A stretch of 33,791 bases of DNA, from positions 1 through 33,791 of the forward strand of contig CAZVRZ010000054.1 of NCBI GenBank assembly GCA_964629965.1. The letters run 5' to 3'. This DNA comes from CAZVRZ01 sp964629965. Lineage in GTDB: Bacteria; Chloroflexota; Anaerolineae; Anaerolineales; UBA4823. Each line of letters opens with the position of its first letter. Position 1 is the stretch's first letter. The notes below the pieces were generated by a model. It saw only the letters and a program-made list of their open reading frames with translations. It was not told where the DNA came from and searched no databases. This document shows positions 1-7,069 of this stretch, piece by piece. A program made the position numbers and the translations under genes.

Positions 1-151
1 TTCCCGCTGGTTGTGTGGGTTGATTTTAATCTTTTCTACTGCTACGAAATCCCTTTTAGCCGGATTACTTTTATTTTTATCATTTTGGGTATACAATTAC
101 TTATGGAGCCGCCCAATAATTATGTATCTATTTCTATCAGAGGAGAATACT

Positions 152-316
152 ATGAAACTAAGTACCCCCAAGAATATTACCTTCTACATCGCAGTTGCGC
201 TGGCAGTCATCGCTTTGATCGGCTTCTTCCTTCCTGCCCTGGAAGTCGTTGCCCCCTGGCTCATGCTGGTTGCTTTTGTCGTGCTTGCTGCCGGTAACCT
301 GCTCGAAGGAATTTAA
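152..316 (+). CDS. 54-aa two-helix membrane peptide
   Basis: A short protein, almost entirely hydrophobic after residue 8, with two predicted membrane helices (about residues 10-29 and 33-50) separated by a Leu-Glu turn. The start at 152 is chosen because AGAGGAGAA sits about 5 bases upstream; longer upstream starts have no comparable site. I do not recognise a named family and infer no function beyond a small inner-membrane protein. The next genes in the same direction (SRPBCC, GlsB-like) are separated by about 330 bases containing a long inverted repeat, so they are probably not one simple operon. Confidence 0.65.
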   Translation: MKLSTPKNITFYIAVALAVIALIGFFLPALEVVAPWLMLVAFVVLAAGNLLEGI

Positions 317-647
317 TTAATTCTGTCACAAAAGGAGGATGTCAATTCAACGGCTGAACGTGGCTCCAAGGCCGCTGGAACAGCATCCTCCTTTTGCGAC
401 TGTTTCATCTTGCCAGGGGTTGTCTCCAAAAGATGAGCTTGGGGAGTATCGATCATCATGGATGGCCTCGATCCCCCAAAACAACTCGGCGATTGGTGCC
501 AGGCTCTCAATAAAGTTCCTCTTTTAGATAACCTCTGATAATGATCGCTTTATCAAGGCTGCCGGGTTTGACGCACGCCTCAAACTCAGCAGATATCGTT
601 TTGAAAGTCAATTGATTGAGATCCTATTTTCTAGATGGAGGTTACAA
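317..647. other. Non-coding gap with hairpins
   Basis: No convincing gene lies here. The stretch holds the perfect 13-bp inverted repeat at 329-396 (listed separately) and a second imperfect one, TTGGGG at 439-444 against CCCCCAA at 473-479 with ATCGA/TCGAT inside it. The rest contains no repeat or promoter that I can support. The bases just before 648 carry the ribosome binding site (GATGGAGG) of the SRPBCC gene. Confidence 0.5.
329..396. repeat. 13-bp perfect inverted repeat (possible terminator)
   Basis: CAAAAGGAGGATG at 329-341 is exactly repeated in reverse complement at 384-396, with 42 bases between. One arm contains a full Shine-Dalgarno-like AAAGGAGG. It starts 13 bases after the stop codon of the 54-aa gene, so transcription termination or mRNA 3'-end protection is the simplest reading. 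There is no clean T-tract after the second arm, which leaves that uncertain. A structured regulatory RNA is an alternative. Confidence 0.55.
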
Positions 648-1088
648 ATGCCAAAATTCGAACGTGATGTAGAAATTGATGCTCCAGTCGAGGCAGTTTG
701 GAATGCGTTGATCAATCCAGAATATTGGAGCCAATGGTTCCCTGGTGTGGATACCGGCGCAACGGTAGCGCCAGCCGGTGAGGACAACCTCTTTGAGTGG
801 AAGTCCGAAGAACGATCGGGGAAGGTCAAGATCGTTAAGGCAGAGGCGCTGAAGCATCTTGAGATCACCAGTCAAGTGGGTGATGACCGGGACTCGCATG
901 TTTTCAAGCTGCGACCGAGCGGCGGATTCCTCGGGATGGGCGCGGATGAATGCAAAGTGGAGTATACCCTGGACACCCTTATGGGTGGTGGCATCCTCGG
1001 CAATTTCCTGGCCGGCGGCAATCCCAAAGATGCTCTGCGGGTCAAAAAGGCCATGCATTTATTTAGAAAACTGGTAGAAAGCATCTAA
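648..1088 (+). CDS. SRPBCC family (START/polyketide-cyclase-like) protein
   Basis: A 146-residue protein of the SRPBCC ligand-binding fold (CoxG, polyketide cyclase and Bet v1-like relatives). The N-terminus has the family hallmark: a beta strand with IDAPVEAVWNAL followed by the WSQWFPGV turn (about residues 10-37). A Gly-rich segment and a C-terminal helix (LRVKKAMHLFRKLVESI) close the hydrophobic cavity. Such proteins bind small hydrophobic ligands in the cytoplasm; the ligand cannot be read from sequence. The start at 648 is supported by GGAGG seven bases upstream. A GlsB-like gene follows after 27 bases and is probably co-transcribed, with a shared terminator at 1423-1466. Confidence 0.8.
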   Translation: MPKFERDVEIDAPVEAVWNALINPEYWSQWFPGVDTGATVAPAGEDNLFEWKSEERSGKVKIVKAEALKHLEITSQVGDDRDSHVFKLRPSGGFLGMGADECKVEYTLDTLMGGGILGNFLAGGNPKDALRVKKAMHLFRKLVESI

Positions 1089-1115
1089 CACAAAAGGTAT
1101 AAGGAGAATAATATC

Positions 1116-1370
1116 ATGAACCTGATCGCAATGATTGTAGTCGGTTTGATCGCGGGTTTTCTGGCCTCCAACATCATGAAGGCGAAGACAAGCCTCTTGG
1201 TGGACTTGGTCCTGGGCGTAGTCGGAGGCGTTTTGGGTGGTTGGCTAACTGGACTGGCGCTTGGCGTCGATCTGGTGGGCGGCTTCAACCTCACGAGCAT
1301 TATCGTGTCACTGCTGGGCGCGATCATCGTGATCGCCATCTATCGTTTCATCATGAAGAATCGCAAGTAA
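1116..1370 (+). CDS. GlsB/YeaQ/YmgE family stress-associated membrane protein
   Basis: An 84-residue inner-membrane protein of the GlsB/YeaQ/YmgE (transglycosylase-associated) family. The usual layout is visible: an N-terminal helix with GLIAGFLAS, a central helix with the family's GVVGGVLGGWL glycine pattern, and a third helix ending in YRFIMKNRK. Members are small stress-associated membrane proteins of unclear biochemical role; the transglycosylase label is historical. A strong site (AAGGAGAA) precedes the ATG. The gene sits 27 bases after the SRPBCC gene and ends 50 bases before an intrinsic terminator, so it is probably the last gene of a small operon. Confidence 0.85.
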   Translation: MNLIAMIVVGLIAGFLASNIMKAKTSLLVDLVLGVVGGVLGGWLTGLALGVDLVGGFNLTSIIVSLLGAIIVIAIYRFIMKNRK

Positions 1371-1422
1371 CATGTGACCAAAGCGTGTCGCAATCTTTAG
1401 ACACGCGCGCTGATCGCTATCG

Positions 1423-1466
1423 AAACATGGGGAGAACAGTCCTCTTGGGCTGCTCCCCATGTTTTT
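1423..1466 (+). terminator. Intrinsic terminator after GlsB-like gene
   Basis: AAACATGGGGAG at 1423-1434 pairs with CTCCCCATGTTT at 1453-1464 and is followed at once by T residues. This is a textbook rho-independent terminator on the plus strand. A smaller hairpin precedes it (GCGTGTC at 1383-1389 with GACACGC at 1400-1406). The remaining bases up to the MFS gene at 1659 are otherwise empty apart from presumed promoter sequence; TTGACA occurs at 1543-1548 without a convincing -10 at normal spacing. Confidence 0.85.
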
Positions 1467-1658
1467 ATATTCATCAAGGGTTTAGCGGAAAACAATTAGG
1501 GGATATACCAGGCCATTTGACTTCACTTTCGATATCAACCACTTGACACAGACGGGGTAAATTATGGTACAAATACACTTGCCGGTCGCCTGTCGACCTG
1601 ATGAGGGCCTTGAACGAAAACCTCAATCTCTCGCACCAAACTGAAAGGTAAACGCTCC

Positions 1659-2900
1659 GTGAATATTTTGACAAAAGTTAAGCACCCAAGACTTGGCCTC
1701 ATTCTGCTAGCTTTTATTGCCTTTATCGCGCTAGGCTTGCCTGACGGCCTGCTTGGCGTTGGCTGGCCATCCATCCGGGCTGGGTTTTCCATCCCCCTGG
1801 ATGCGATCGGCATGTTCCTGACCGCCGTGGTTATCGGTTACATGACCTCAAGCTTCCTCAGCGGTTTTCTACTTGCCCGCCTAAACGTGGGCCTCATTCT
1901 GGCCGCCAGCTGCCTTCTCACCGGTATTGCCCTGATCGGCTACACCCTTGTCCCCCAGTGGTGGATGATGGTTCTGCTGGGTGTGTTTGCCGGGTTGGGG
2001 GCCGGCGCAATCGATGCCGGCCTCAACACGTATGTCGCCACGCATTTTGGGGAAGGTCTGATGCAGTGGCTGCATGCCAGTTGGGGTGTTGGCATTACCC
2101 TCGGCCCGCTCATCATGACCCTCGGGCTGACGACCATGAACAGCTGGCGGTTCGGTTACCGGGCAGTAGGTATTTTTCAGATCCTATTGGCGGCCTGCTT
2201 CGTACTGACGCTGGCCCTGTGGACGAATGGCGCAAAGCCTGCCGGCGATGAGCCCAAACGCCTGACGGATTACCGCACGCCGATGGGAGAGACGCTGCGG
2301 CAGTCGCAGGTGTGGCTGAGCATAGCACTGTTTTTCTTATATGTTGGCGCAGAAACATCGCTGGGCACCTGGACGTACACGCTGCTGACCGAGTCACGCG
2401 GGGTAGCTCAGACGCTGGCAGGGTTCTTCGCCGGCAGCTACTGGTTTACCTTTACCATCGGCCGGATCGCAGCGGGAATAGTTGCCCAACGGGTAGGGGT
2501 CAACAAGCTGGTGCTGGGTGGGCTGGTGGGAGCACTGCTAGGCGCAGGACTGCTGATCTGGAACCCATCCGAAATAGCCAATGTGGTCGCGGTGACTATC
2601 ATCGGCCTGTCGATTGCGCCGATCTTCCCGGCCATGATGTCGGGTACCCGGACGAGAGTAGGCGATCTTTACGCTGCCAATACGATCGGGATGCAAATGG
2701 CCGCCACGGGTTTTGGCATAGCAGTCATCCCCAGCCTGATGGGCGTGCTGGCGCGCCGTATCTCGCTGGAGGTTATCCCCGTGTGCCTGCTGGTGGTATA
2801 TGCCGGACTGCTCGCCGTTTATCTCCTGGCAATTCGGCCCCAAAAGACGCAGGCCGCGGCTGCTGGCGCGGCAGTTGAGAATGCGAAACTTCCTGAATGA
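1659..2900 (+). CDS. MFS transporter (fucose-permease-like branch)
   Basis: A 413-residue polytopic membrane protein with about 12 hydrophobic segments and the two-bundle layout of the major facilitator superfamily, joined by a polar loop (about residues 190-215, GAKPAGDEPKRL). The opening with GLPDGLLGVGWPSIR and the segment with GAGAIDAGLNTYVA followed by LHASWGVG resemble the FHS/fucose-permease branch. That points to uptake or efflux of a sugar or small metabolite, but the substrate is not readable. The start is a GTG preceded by GAAAGG. The gene follows a terminator, so it has its own promoter. A decayed MATE remnant begins within 15 bases of its stop codon. Confidence 0.85.
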   Translation: MNILTKVKHPRLGLILLAFIAFIALGLPDGLLGVGWPSIRAGFSIPLDAIGMFLTAVVIGYMTSSFLSGFLLARLNVGLILAASCLLTGIALIGYTLVPQWWMMVLLGVFAGLGAGAIDAGLNTYVATHFGEGLMQWLHASWGVGITLGPLIMTLGLTTMNSWRFGYRAVGIFQILLAACFVLTLALWTNGAKPAGDEPKRLTDYRTPMGETLRQSQVWLSIALFFLYVGAETSLGTWTYTLLTESRGVAQTLAGFFAGSYWFTFTIGRIAAGIVAQRVGVNKLVLGGLVGALLGAGLLIWNPSEIANVVAVTIIGLSIAPIFPAMMSGTRTRVGDLYAANTIGMQMAATGFGIAVIPSLMGVLARRISLEVIPVCLLVVYAGLLAVYLLAIRPQKTQAAAAGAAVENAKLPE

Positions 2901-2914
2901 ATTAATTGATTCCC

Positions 2915-3438
2915 GCTCTAAAATGGCTGCAGGGCATTGTGCAGGGCATGCAGCCGATCCTGGGCTACAACTTTGGCCTGAAGAAATATGAGCGGGTGCG
3001 CAAAACGATCCTGTATTCCTTAGCTCTTCGGTGATCGAAGGTCTACTCGTTTGCGGTCTGAGCATGCTCCTTCCGGCAGCTCTGATCGGCCTGCTTTCCA
3101 AAGAACCCCAGGTCATCGCCGAAGGCCAGGTGGCTCTGAGATTGAGGGCGCTGGCTTTTCCGGTGAGCGACATCTCGGGGATAGTGACGGCCTATTTTCA
3201 AGCTGTCAGCCGGGCTAAGGAAGCGTTGTTGATCACCCTGGAGGGCGTCCTGTTGGTTAAACTGCCCATACTGCTGTTGGTCTCCAGCCTGTTCTCTCTG
3301 ACAGGCATCTGGGGTTCAGAAGCTGTGCCCGAGTTGATCCTATGCATACTCGCGCTGCTGGTGCTGCGCAGTTACCAGCAGAAGATGGCCGCCCTGGAGC
3401 GGATGGCTATATCCCCATCACCTGGAATGAGCGATTAA
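2915..3438 (+). pseudogene. MATE efflux pump remnant (N-terminus lost, frameshifted)
   Basis: From about 2927 one frame encodes LQGIVQGMQPILGYNFG followed by KKYERVRKT, a characteristic central motif of MATE-family multidrug pumps of the MepA branch, and then hits TGA at 3031-3034. The matching C-terminal half continues in a different frame from 3031 (VIEGLLVCGLSMLLPAAL...) to 3438, with several more membrane helices. A single missing base near 3030 would join the two. The first half of the pump, roughly 250 residues, is absent: the remnant abuts the MFS stop codon. This is what a deletion followed by decay leaves. The two parts are unlikely to make a working transporter. Confidence 0.75.
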
Positions 3439-3564
3439 TCAACCCGCCTCATTTTTTTGATCTTTCTGAGCCATCAAGAAAAGCAATCCTCGATTTGCAA
3501 TAAACTCGCCAAGCACTGTTCCTTAGCGCCGCGCTGCTCTTTAGCCACCGTGGTTGTTAAGGCA

Positions 3565-3957
3565 TCACCTCTTTCGATCTCCAATGTTTTCCGAGCAAAA
3601 CAAGGCCGTAGATACCTGTGGTAAATAGAATCGCATCTTCCAGAACTCCATATTTGGCGATTTGGAAAAATGGTGTAATATGAACAATATTGAAACAAGG
3701 ATGAACAACGCCCCAAAGAAGTAATTTCCGCGGCTATTGCCTGCCATGCCTTTGGCAAGGATGATATAGAACATGATGCCATTCCACGCAAAAGTGATGG
3801 ACAGAAACAGCTTTGTAAAAAGGCTTTGGAGCCTGCCTAGCTTAAAAAAGAACCACAAGACAAGCAAAATAGCCAGGAAATAGACGATGATTTGGATCGG
3901 CCATATCTGCGAACCATATTCACCCATGATCTCCCAGAATTCATCTTTGCTGACCAT
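3565..3957 (-). CDS. DUF6064-like membrane protein, probably frameshifted at its end
   Basis: A 130-residue protein with helices from about residue 18 (IWPIQIIVYFLAILLVLWFFF), then around 45-65 and 70-95. The opening SKDEFWEIMGEYGSQIWP fits the DUF6064 family of membrane proteins of unknown function. The start at 3957 is preferred over 3984 because AAGAGAGAAAAC precedes it. After about residue 95 the reading becomes polar and unconvincing. The neighbouring frame gives a coherent helix (AILFTTGIYGLVLLGKHW) ending at 3557, reachable by restoring one base near 3680. I therefore suspect a one-base deletion or sequence error. It is the leftmost minus-strand gene and converges on the MATE remnant. 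Confidence 0.55.
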   Translation of the reverse strand: MVSKDEFWEIMGEYGSQIWPIQIIVYFLAILLVLWFFFKLGRLQSLFTKLFLSITFAWNGIMFYIILAKGMAGNSRGNYFFGALFILVSILFILHHFSKSPNMEFWKMRFYLPQVSTALFCSENIGDRKR

Positions 3958-3996
3958 GTTTTCTCTCTTTCTTTGGTAGCCCACACCATCAGTATT

Positions 3997-4785
3997 TTAA
4001 ACTCGGCCACAAAGCCACAGGGCACGCATGGCTTCCAAAGTCGAGTGTACATTTTGACTTGAGCCATCTTCACTCTCCCAATGTCCATCATCCTGTTGGC
4101 TTTGCTCCAACAATGAAGCAGCCTCAACCACCAAATAGTGACTTATTGGAACTCCTGCCGCATACAATGTTGTAATAAGCCACGACAGATTGCTTACAGC
4201 AAGGTCGTTGATTCTTTTACTGAGATATTCGAAAATACGCGAATATATTTGCCAATCCAATTTGTACAAGAGTCCACCTGCTAACCAATGAGTATGGAGA
4301 AAACTGGGTAGATACCCATCTTGGCCAAGGTGTGTTTGGAGATATGCAGCCGCTTTGAAAGCCCTATTATCAGGGTTCCCCAAAAGTGCCAACCACAATC
4401 CACAATTGGCAGTCAAATAAAGTTTCGCAGATAAATCACCAGGTTTAGCCCAGGGCGGCGCCGAGTTTGTGATTTTTTCATCTTCTTCCCAACTCCCATC
4501 ATAGGATTGGCGTTGAGCCAGAAAATTCACCGCACGCCTGACTGCGATTTCGGATTCAGCGATACCAAGTTGCTCTGCCTGGGCTAATCGGAAACAGGTT
4601 GCGTCCAGAGAACTATAGTTATCCACCCAAAACGGTGACCAACCGCCATCAGCCTGCTGGCGTGCGAAGAGCCTGGCGATTACTTCATTAGGAAAAGATT
4701 CGCCTGCCAGAAAATAACTGAGGCGGGCTTGCTCGACCTCATTACCTTTGCTCTCGACAAACTTAATAGCCTGCTCAAAGTCCAT
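3997..4785 (-). CDS. Alpha-toroid (prenyltransferase/squalene-cyclase-fold) protein
   Basis: A 262-residue protein built of helical-hairpin repeats with the QQADGGW, QRQSYDGSWEE, LGQDGYLPSF and QQDDGHWES signatures. These are the QW-like motifs of the prenyltransferase/terpene-cyclase alpha-alpha toroid. It is much shorter than a real squalene-hopene cyclase (about 630 residues), and I see no DXDD catalytic acid motif, so cyclase activity is not implied. It may be a scaffold or binding protein. The start at 4785 has GAAGAAAAAA upstream; a TTG at 4800 is the alternative. A second toroid protein of different sequence lies at 29815-30822. Confidence 0.65.
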   Translation of the reverse strand: MDFEQAIKFVESKGNEVEQARLSYFLAGESFPNEVIARLFARQQADGGWSPFWVDNYSSLDATCFRLAQAEQLGIAESEIAVRRAVNFLAQRQSYDGSWEEDEKITNSAPPWAKPGDLSAKLYLTANCGLWLALLGNPDNRAFKAAAYLQTHLGQDGYLPSFLHTHWLAGGLLYKLDWQIYSRIFEYLSKRINDLAVSNLSWLITTLYAAGVPISHYLVVEAASLLEQSQQDDGHWESEDGSSQNVHSTLEAMRALWLCGRV

Positions 4786-4813
4786 CGTTTTTTCTTCCAA
4801 CTTCTTGGGTCAA

Positions 4814-5302
4814 TCACATTTTGCGACCAATCCATCTGTACACCTTTTCTGTATACGACCGGTACTCTTCACCGAATTTCTGGGTGAGGTATTGTTCTTC
4901 CGGTGCAATCAGTATGTAGTGGCAGGCAGCTATGGCCGGCAGGAGAAGAAGGATTACCCAAGGCAGGTTGAAGGCCAAGCCCAGGCCAACCAGGATGCCG
5001 ATGCCACCCAGGTAGAGAGGATTCCGTGAAACCGAGAAAACACCTGTGGTAATGACTTTCTGCGTGGGTCGTCCTGGATCCGTTGGTTGACCATACCTAC
5101 GAAATTCGTGACGCGCCAAGATTACCAGAACTGCGCCAAGGATCATCAGAACAATGCCTGCGAAGACAAAACCCAGTGTTGTTTCTGCAAGCGGTAACGA
5201 GAAGGGTACCGCCCATTGCATAGCGACTCCAACCAGGAAGGGGATGCCAATGATGACTTCAAAAATTTGCCACCATTCTTTGTGTGCAGAATCGTTTTTC
5301 AT
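4814..5302 (-). CDS. Isoprenylcysteine carboxyl methyltransferase (ICMT/PEMT) family protein
   Basis: A 162-residue integral membrane protein with two N-terminal helices and the conserved ICMT/PEMT C-terminal half: TTGVFSVSRNPLYLGG (about residues 87-102), then a helix pair and EEQYLTQKFGEEYRSYTEKVYRWIG. In this superfamily the RNP region and the terminal E..Y..Y..VYRW segment bind S-adenosylmethionine. Bacterial members methylate unknown small or lipid substrates. ATG at 5302 is chosen because GAAGGAT lies ten bases upstream; ATG at 5311 would be too close to it. The gene sits just outside the IS left end. A distant paralogue is at 25844-26407. Confidence 0.8.
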   Translation of the reverse strand: MKNDSAHKEWWQIFEVIIGIPFLVGVAMQWAVPFSLPLAETTLGFVFAGIVLMILGAVLVILARHEFRRYGQPTDPGRPTQKVITTGVFSVSRNPLYLGGIGILVGLGLAFNLPWVILLLLPAIAACHYILIAPEEQYLTQKFGEEYRSYTEKVYRWIGRKM

Positions 5303-5356
5303 GTGGATCATTATCCTTCAAATGTTTTAGGGATTAATCACAAGTATGCTGCCTGA

Positions 5357-7059
5357 CGAGACTGTCGAAAAACCCTTTTTCGCGGGGCGAAACACCCCGG
5401 AAGGTGCTCAAAAGGCCCGTTTTTGGGGACAGAATGCGGTTAGGATCGGGTTCTCTATCTGCTGGAGGCTACTGGAGCGCCCCAAAAGTGTGGATTTTCC
5501 CGATATTGTGTACCAGTGCAAACAATCTCCATTGTACATCTACTTTCACCTTGCTGCGTAACGTCAAGCGGCTCATGCGCTTGTGCACACAGATATTGGC
5601 GAAGACCGGTTCGACAATCCCCAGCCGCCGGGCGTAGATGCGCTTTCCATCTTCGCTGTCGATCTTTGCCTTCATCTCATCGATCAGGTTGGGCGGCTGA
5701 TTACTCATCTGGACGGAAAGGTACCGGCGCGAAGTCTCCGCCTTGCTCAGACAGCGTGCTCTCAGCGGGCAAGCGGCGCAGTCCTCGACGCGGGCATGGT
5801 AAACATCATAAGTGCGATGGCGGTTGACCTGGTTGTGGGCGTGGCAGGTCAGTTCCTTGCCCTGCGGACAGATATAAACCTGTTTGTCCGCATCAAAAGA
5901 GAAGTCCGCCAGCGTGAAGGGAGTTGTTTTCGTTTCCGGTCGCTGCCTGCCGTGAACGCCATCCTTGAAACGCTCCTGCTCTGCAAAGCGCGCATCGCGT
6001 TTGCGGAACTGGGTGTCGGGGATGTACGCATCAATCTTTTCATCCCGGCACACTGTCAGGCTGTTGAGCGAATGATAGTTGCTGTCGGCGGTCAATTGTT
6101 TCCCCTGGAAATAAGTCTCATCTTTGCCAATCGCTTTAAGGTTCTTTTTTGCGCCATCCAGCATTGGCTGTAAGTTTTCATGGTCCTGGCTGGCGAACGC
6201 CTCTGCGGCGAGAATAACCTGGTGTTTTGAATCGACCAGCGCCTGGGCGTTGTAACCCTGGATGACGCCGTGCGAGGAGGGCATCTTGACCGATTCGTTA
6301 TCAACGGCGTTGCTTTGGATCTCTTTGTCATCGCTGCCGCGCTTCGGTTCCCGATCCTTCAGGAATTCGTTCAGCCGCTCGACCTGAAGCTGCAGCCGCT
6401 TTTCCTGCTGCTGCTGGCGTTCCACTTCGATTTCAGGCTGCTTGTCTGCCTGGGCGTGTTCAGTCATGACACGTTGCAGTTTTTCCTTCAGCTTATCCCG
6501 TTTGTGCTTGAGTTCGTCGAGCGTGCCACTCCATTCTTTCGAGACATTGGCAGAAAGTTTGACGCCATCCAGGCTGAAGTGCGTGCCGTCTAGCAGTTTC
6601 ATCTCTTCGCACACCAGCAGGACATTGCTGAAAATGGCCTGCACCTCGATTTGCATCGAAGAGACAAACGCAGCGATGGTGCTGTGGTCGGGGGCGTAGC
6701 CGTAGGAGAGGGCAATGAAGAGGATGTTTTCCCGGCAGGCACGTTCAATCTGGCGCGAACTGATCATCCCCCTGGCATAAGCCAGCAAAATAACCTTGAG
6801 CAGGATCTTGGGATGAATAGCGGTGGCGCCAGTCTCGTCATTGTTGTAACGCGCATCAAAGACTGAAAGATCAATATGCTCATCCACCACCCGGCTGATG
6901 GTGTGTTCGAGCGTGCCTGGCACAATCTGATCTTGCAGAGAGATTGGGAGCATGACCAGTTGATTTTCATTAGGTGGTTTGAATTTTGCCATAGGGTTCC
7001 TCTATGCTATAGAACCCTGGAGATTCTGGCGAGATTCGCCCACTTTTTCGACAGTTTCG
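5357..7059 (-). mobile_element. IS1182-family insertion sequence, complete
   Basis: A complete insertion sequence of about 1.7 kb with one transposase gene. The ends are an inverted repeat: ACTGTCGAAAAA at 5361-5372 is exactly reverse-complemented at 7044-7055, and the match extends outwards to CGA with one mismatch (5357-5372 against 7044-7059). I cannot see a clear target duplication; only CGA is shared at the edges. The right end lies 11 bases beyond the glycosyltransferase stop codon and the left end about 55 bases from the ICMT-like start codon, so neither neighbour is interrupted. Confidence 0.85.
5469..6992 (-). CDS. IS1182-family DDE transposase
   Basis: A 507-residue transposase, full length for the family. 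The N-terminal DUF772-type region (about residues 15-120) has PKILLKVILLAYARGMISSR and ALSYGYAPDHSTIAAF. The catalytic core shows FSLDGVKL (first Asp), GVIQGYNAQALVDSKHQ and TADSNYHSL. The C-terminal YARRLGIVEPVFANI followed by WRLFALVHNIGK is the conserved region containing the last acidic residue. A cysteine cluster (CPQG, CAACPLRARC) lies in the insertion domain. GAGGAACC precedes the ATG. No frameshift is seen, so the element may still be active. It is the only gene inside the IS. Confidence 0.93.
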   Translation of the reverse strand: MAKFKPPNENQLVMLPISLQDQIVPGTLEHTISRVVDEHIDLSVFDARYNNDETGATAIHPKILLKVILLAYARGMISSRQIERACRENILFIALSYGYAPDHSTIAAFVSSMQIEVQAIFSNVLLVCEEMKLLDGTHFSLDGVKLSANVSKEWSGTLDELKHKRDKLKEKLQRVMTEHAQADKQPEIEVERQQQQEKRLQLQVERLNEFLKDREPKRGSDDKEIQSNAVDNESVKMPSSHGVIQGYNAQALVDSKHQVILAAEAFASQDHENLQPMLDGAKKNLKAIGKDETYFQGKQLTADSNYHSLNSLTVCRDEKIDAYIPDTQFRKRDARFAEQERFKDGVHGRQRPETKTTPFTLADFSFDADKQVYICPQGKELTCHAHNQVNRHRTYDVYHARVEDCAACPLRARCLSKAETSRRYLSVQMSNQPPNLIDEMKAKIDSEDGKRIYARRLGIVEPVFANICVHKRMSRLTLRSKVKVDVQWRLFALVHNIGKIHTFGALQ

Positions 7060-7069
7060 ACGGTTTGCA

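Noticed and set aside
339..527. Plus-strand 62-codon frame beginning with ATG right after AAAGGAGG
   Set aside because: The ATG abuts the Shine-Dalgarno-like sequence with no spacing, the start lies inside the arm of a perfect hairpin, and the peptide looks random.
2538..3173. 211-codon minus-strand frame over the MFS and MATE region
   Set aside because: The plus-strand frames have recognisable transporter motifs; the opposite frame has none and spans two genes.
5583..6173. 196-codon plus-strand frame across the transposase
   Set aside because: It is the mirror of the transposase coding sequence, whose protein matches a known family over its full length.
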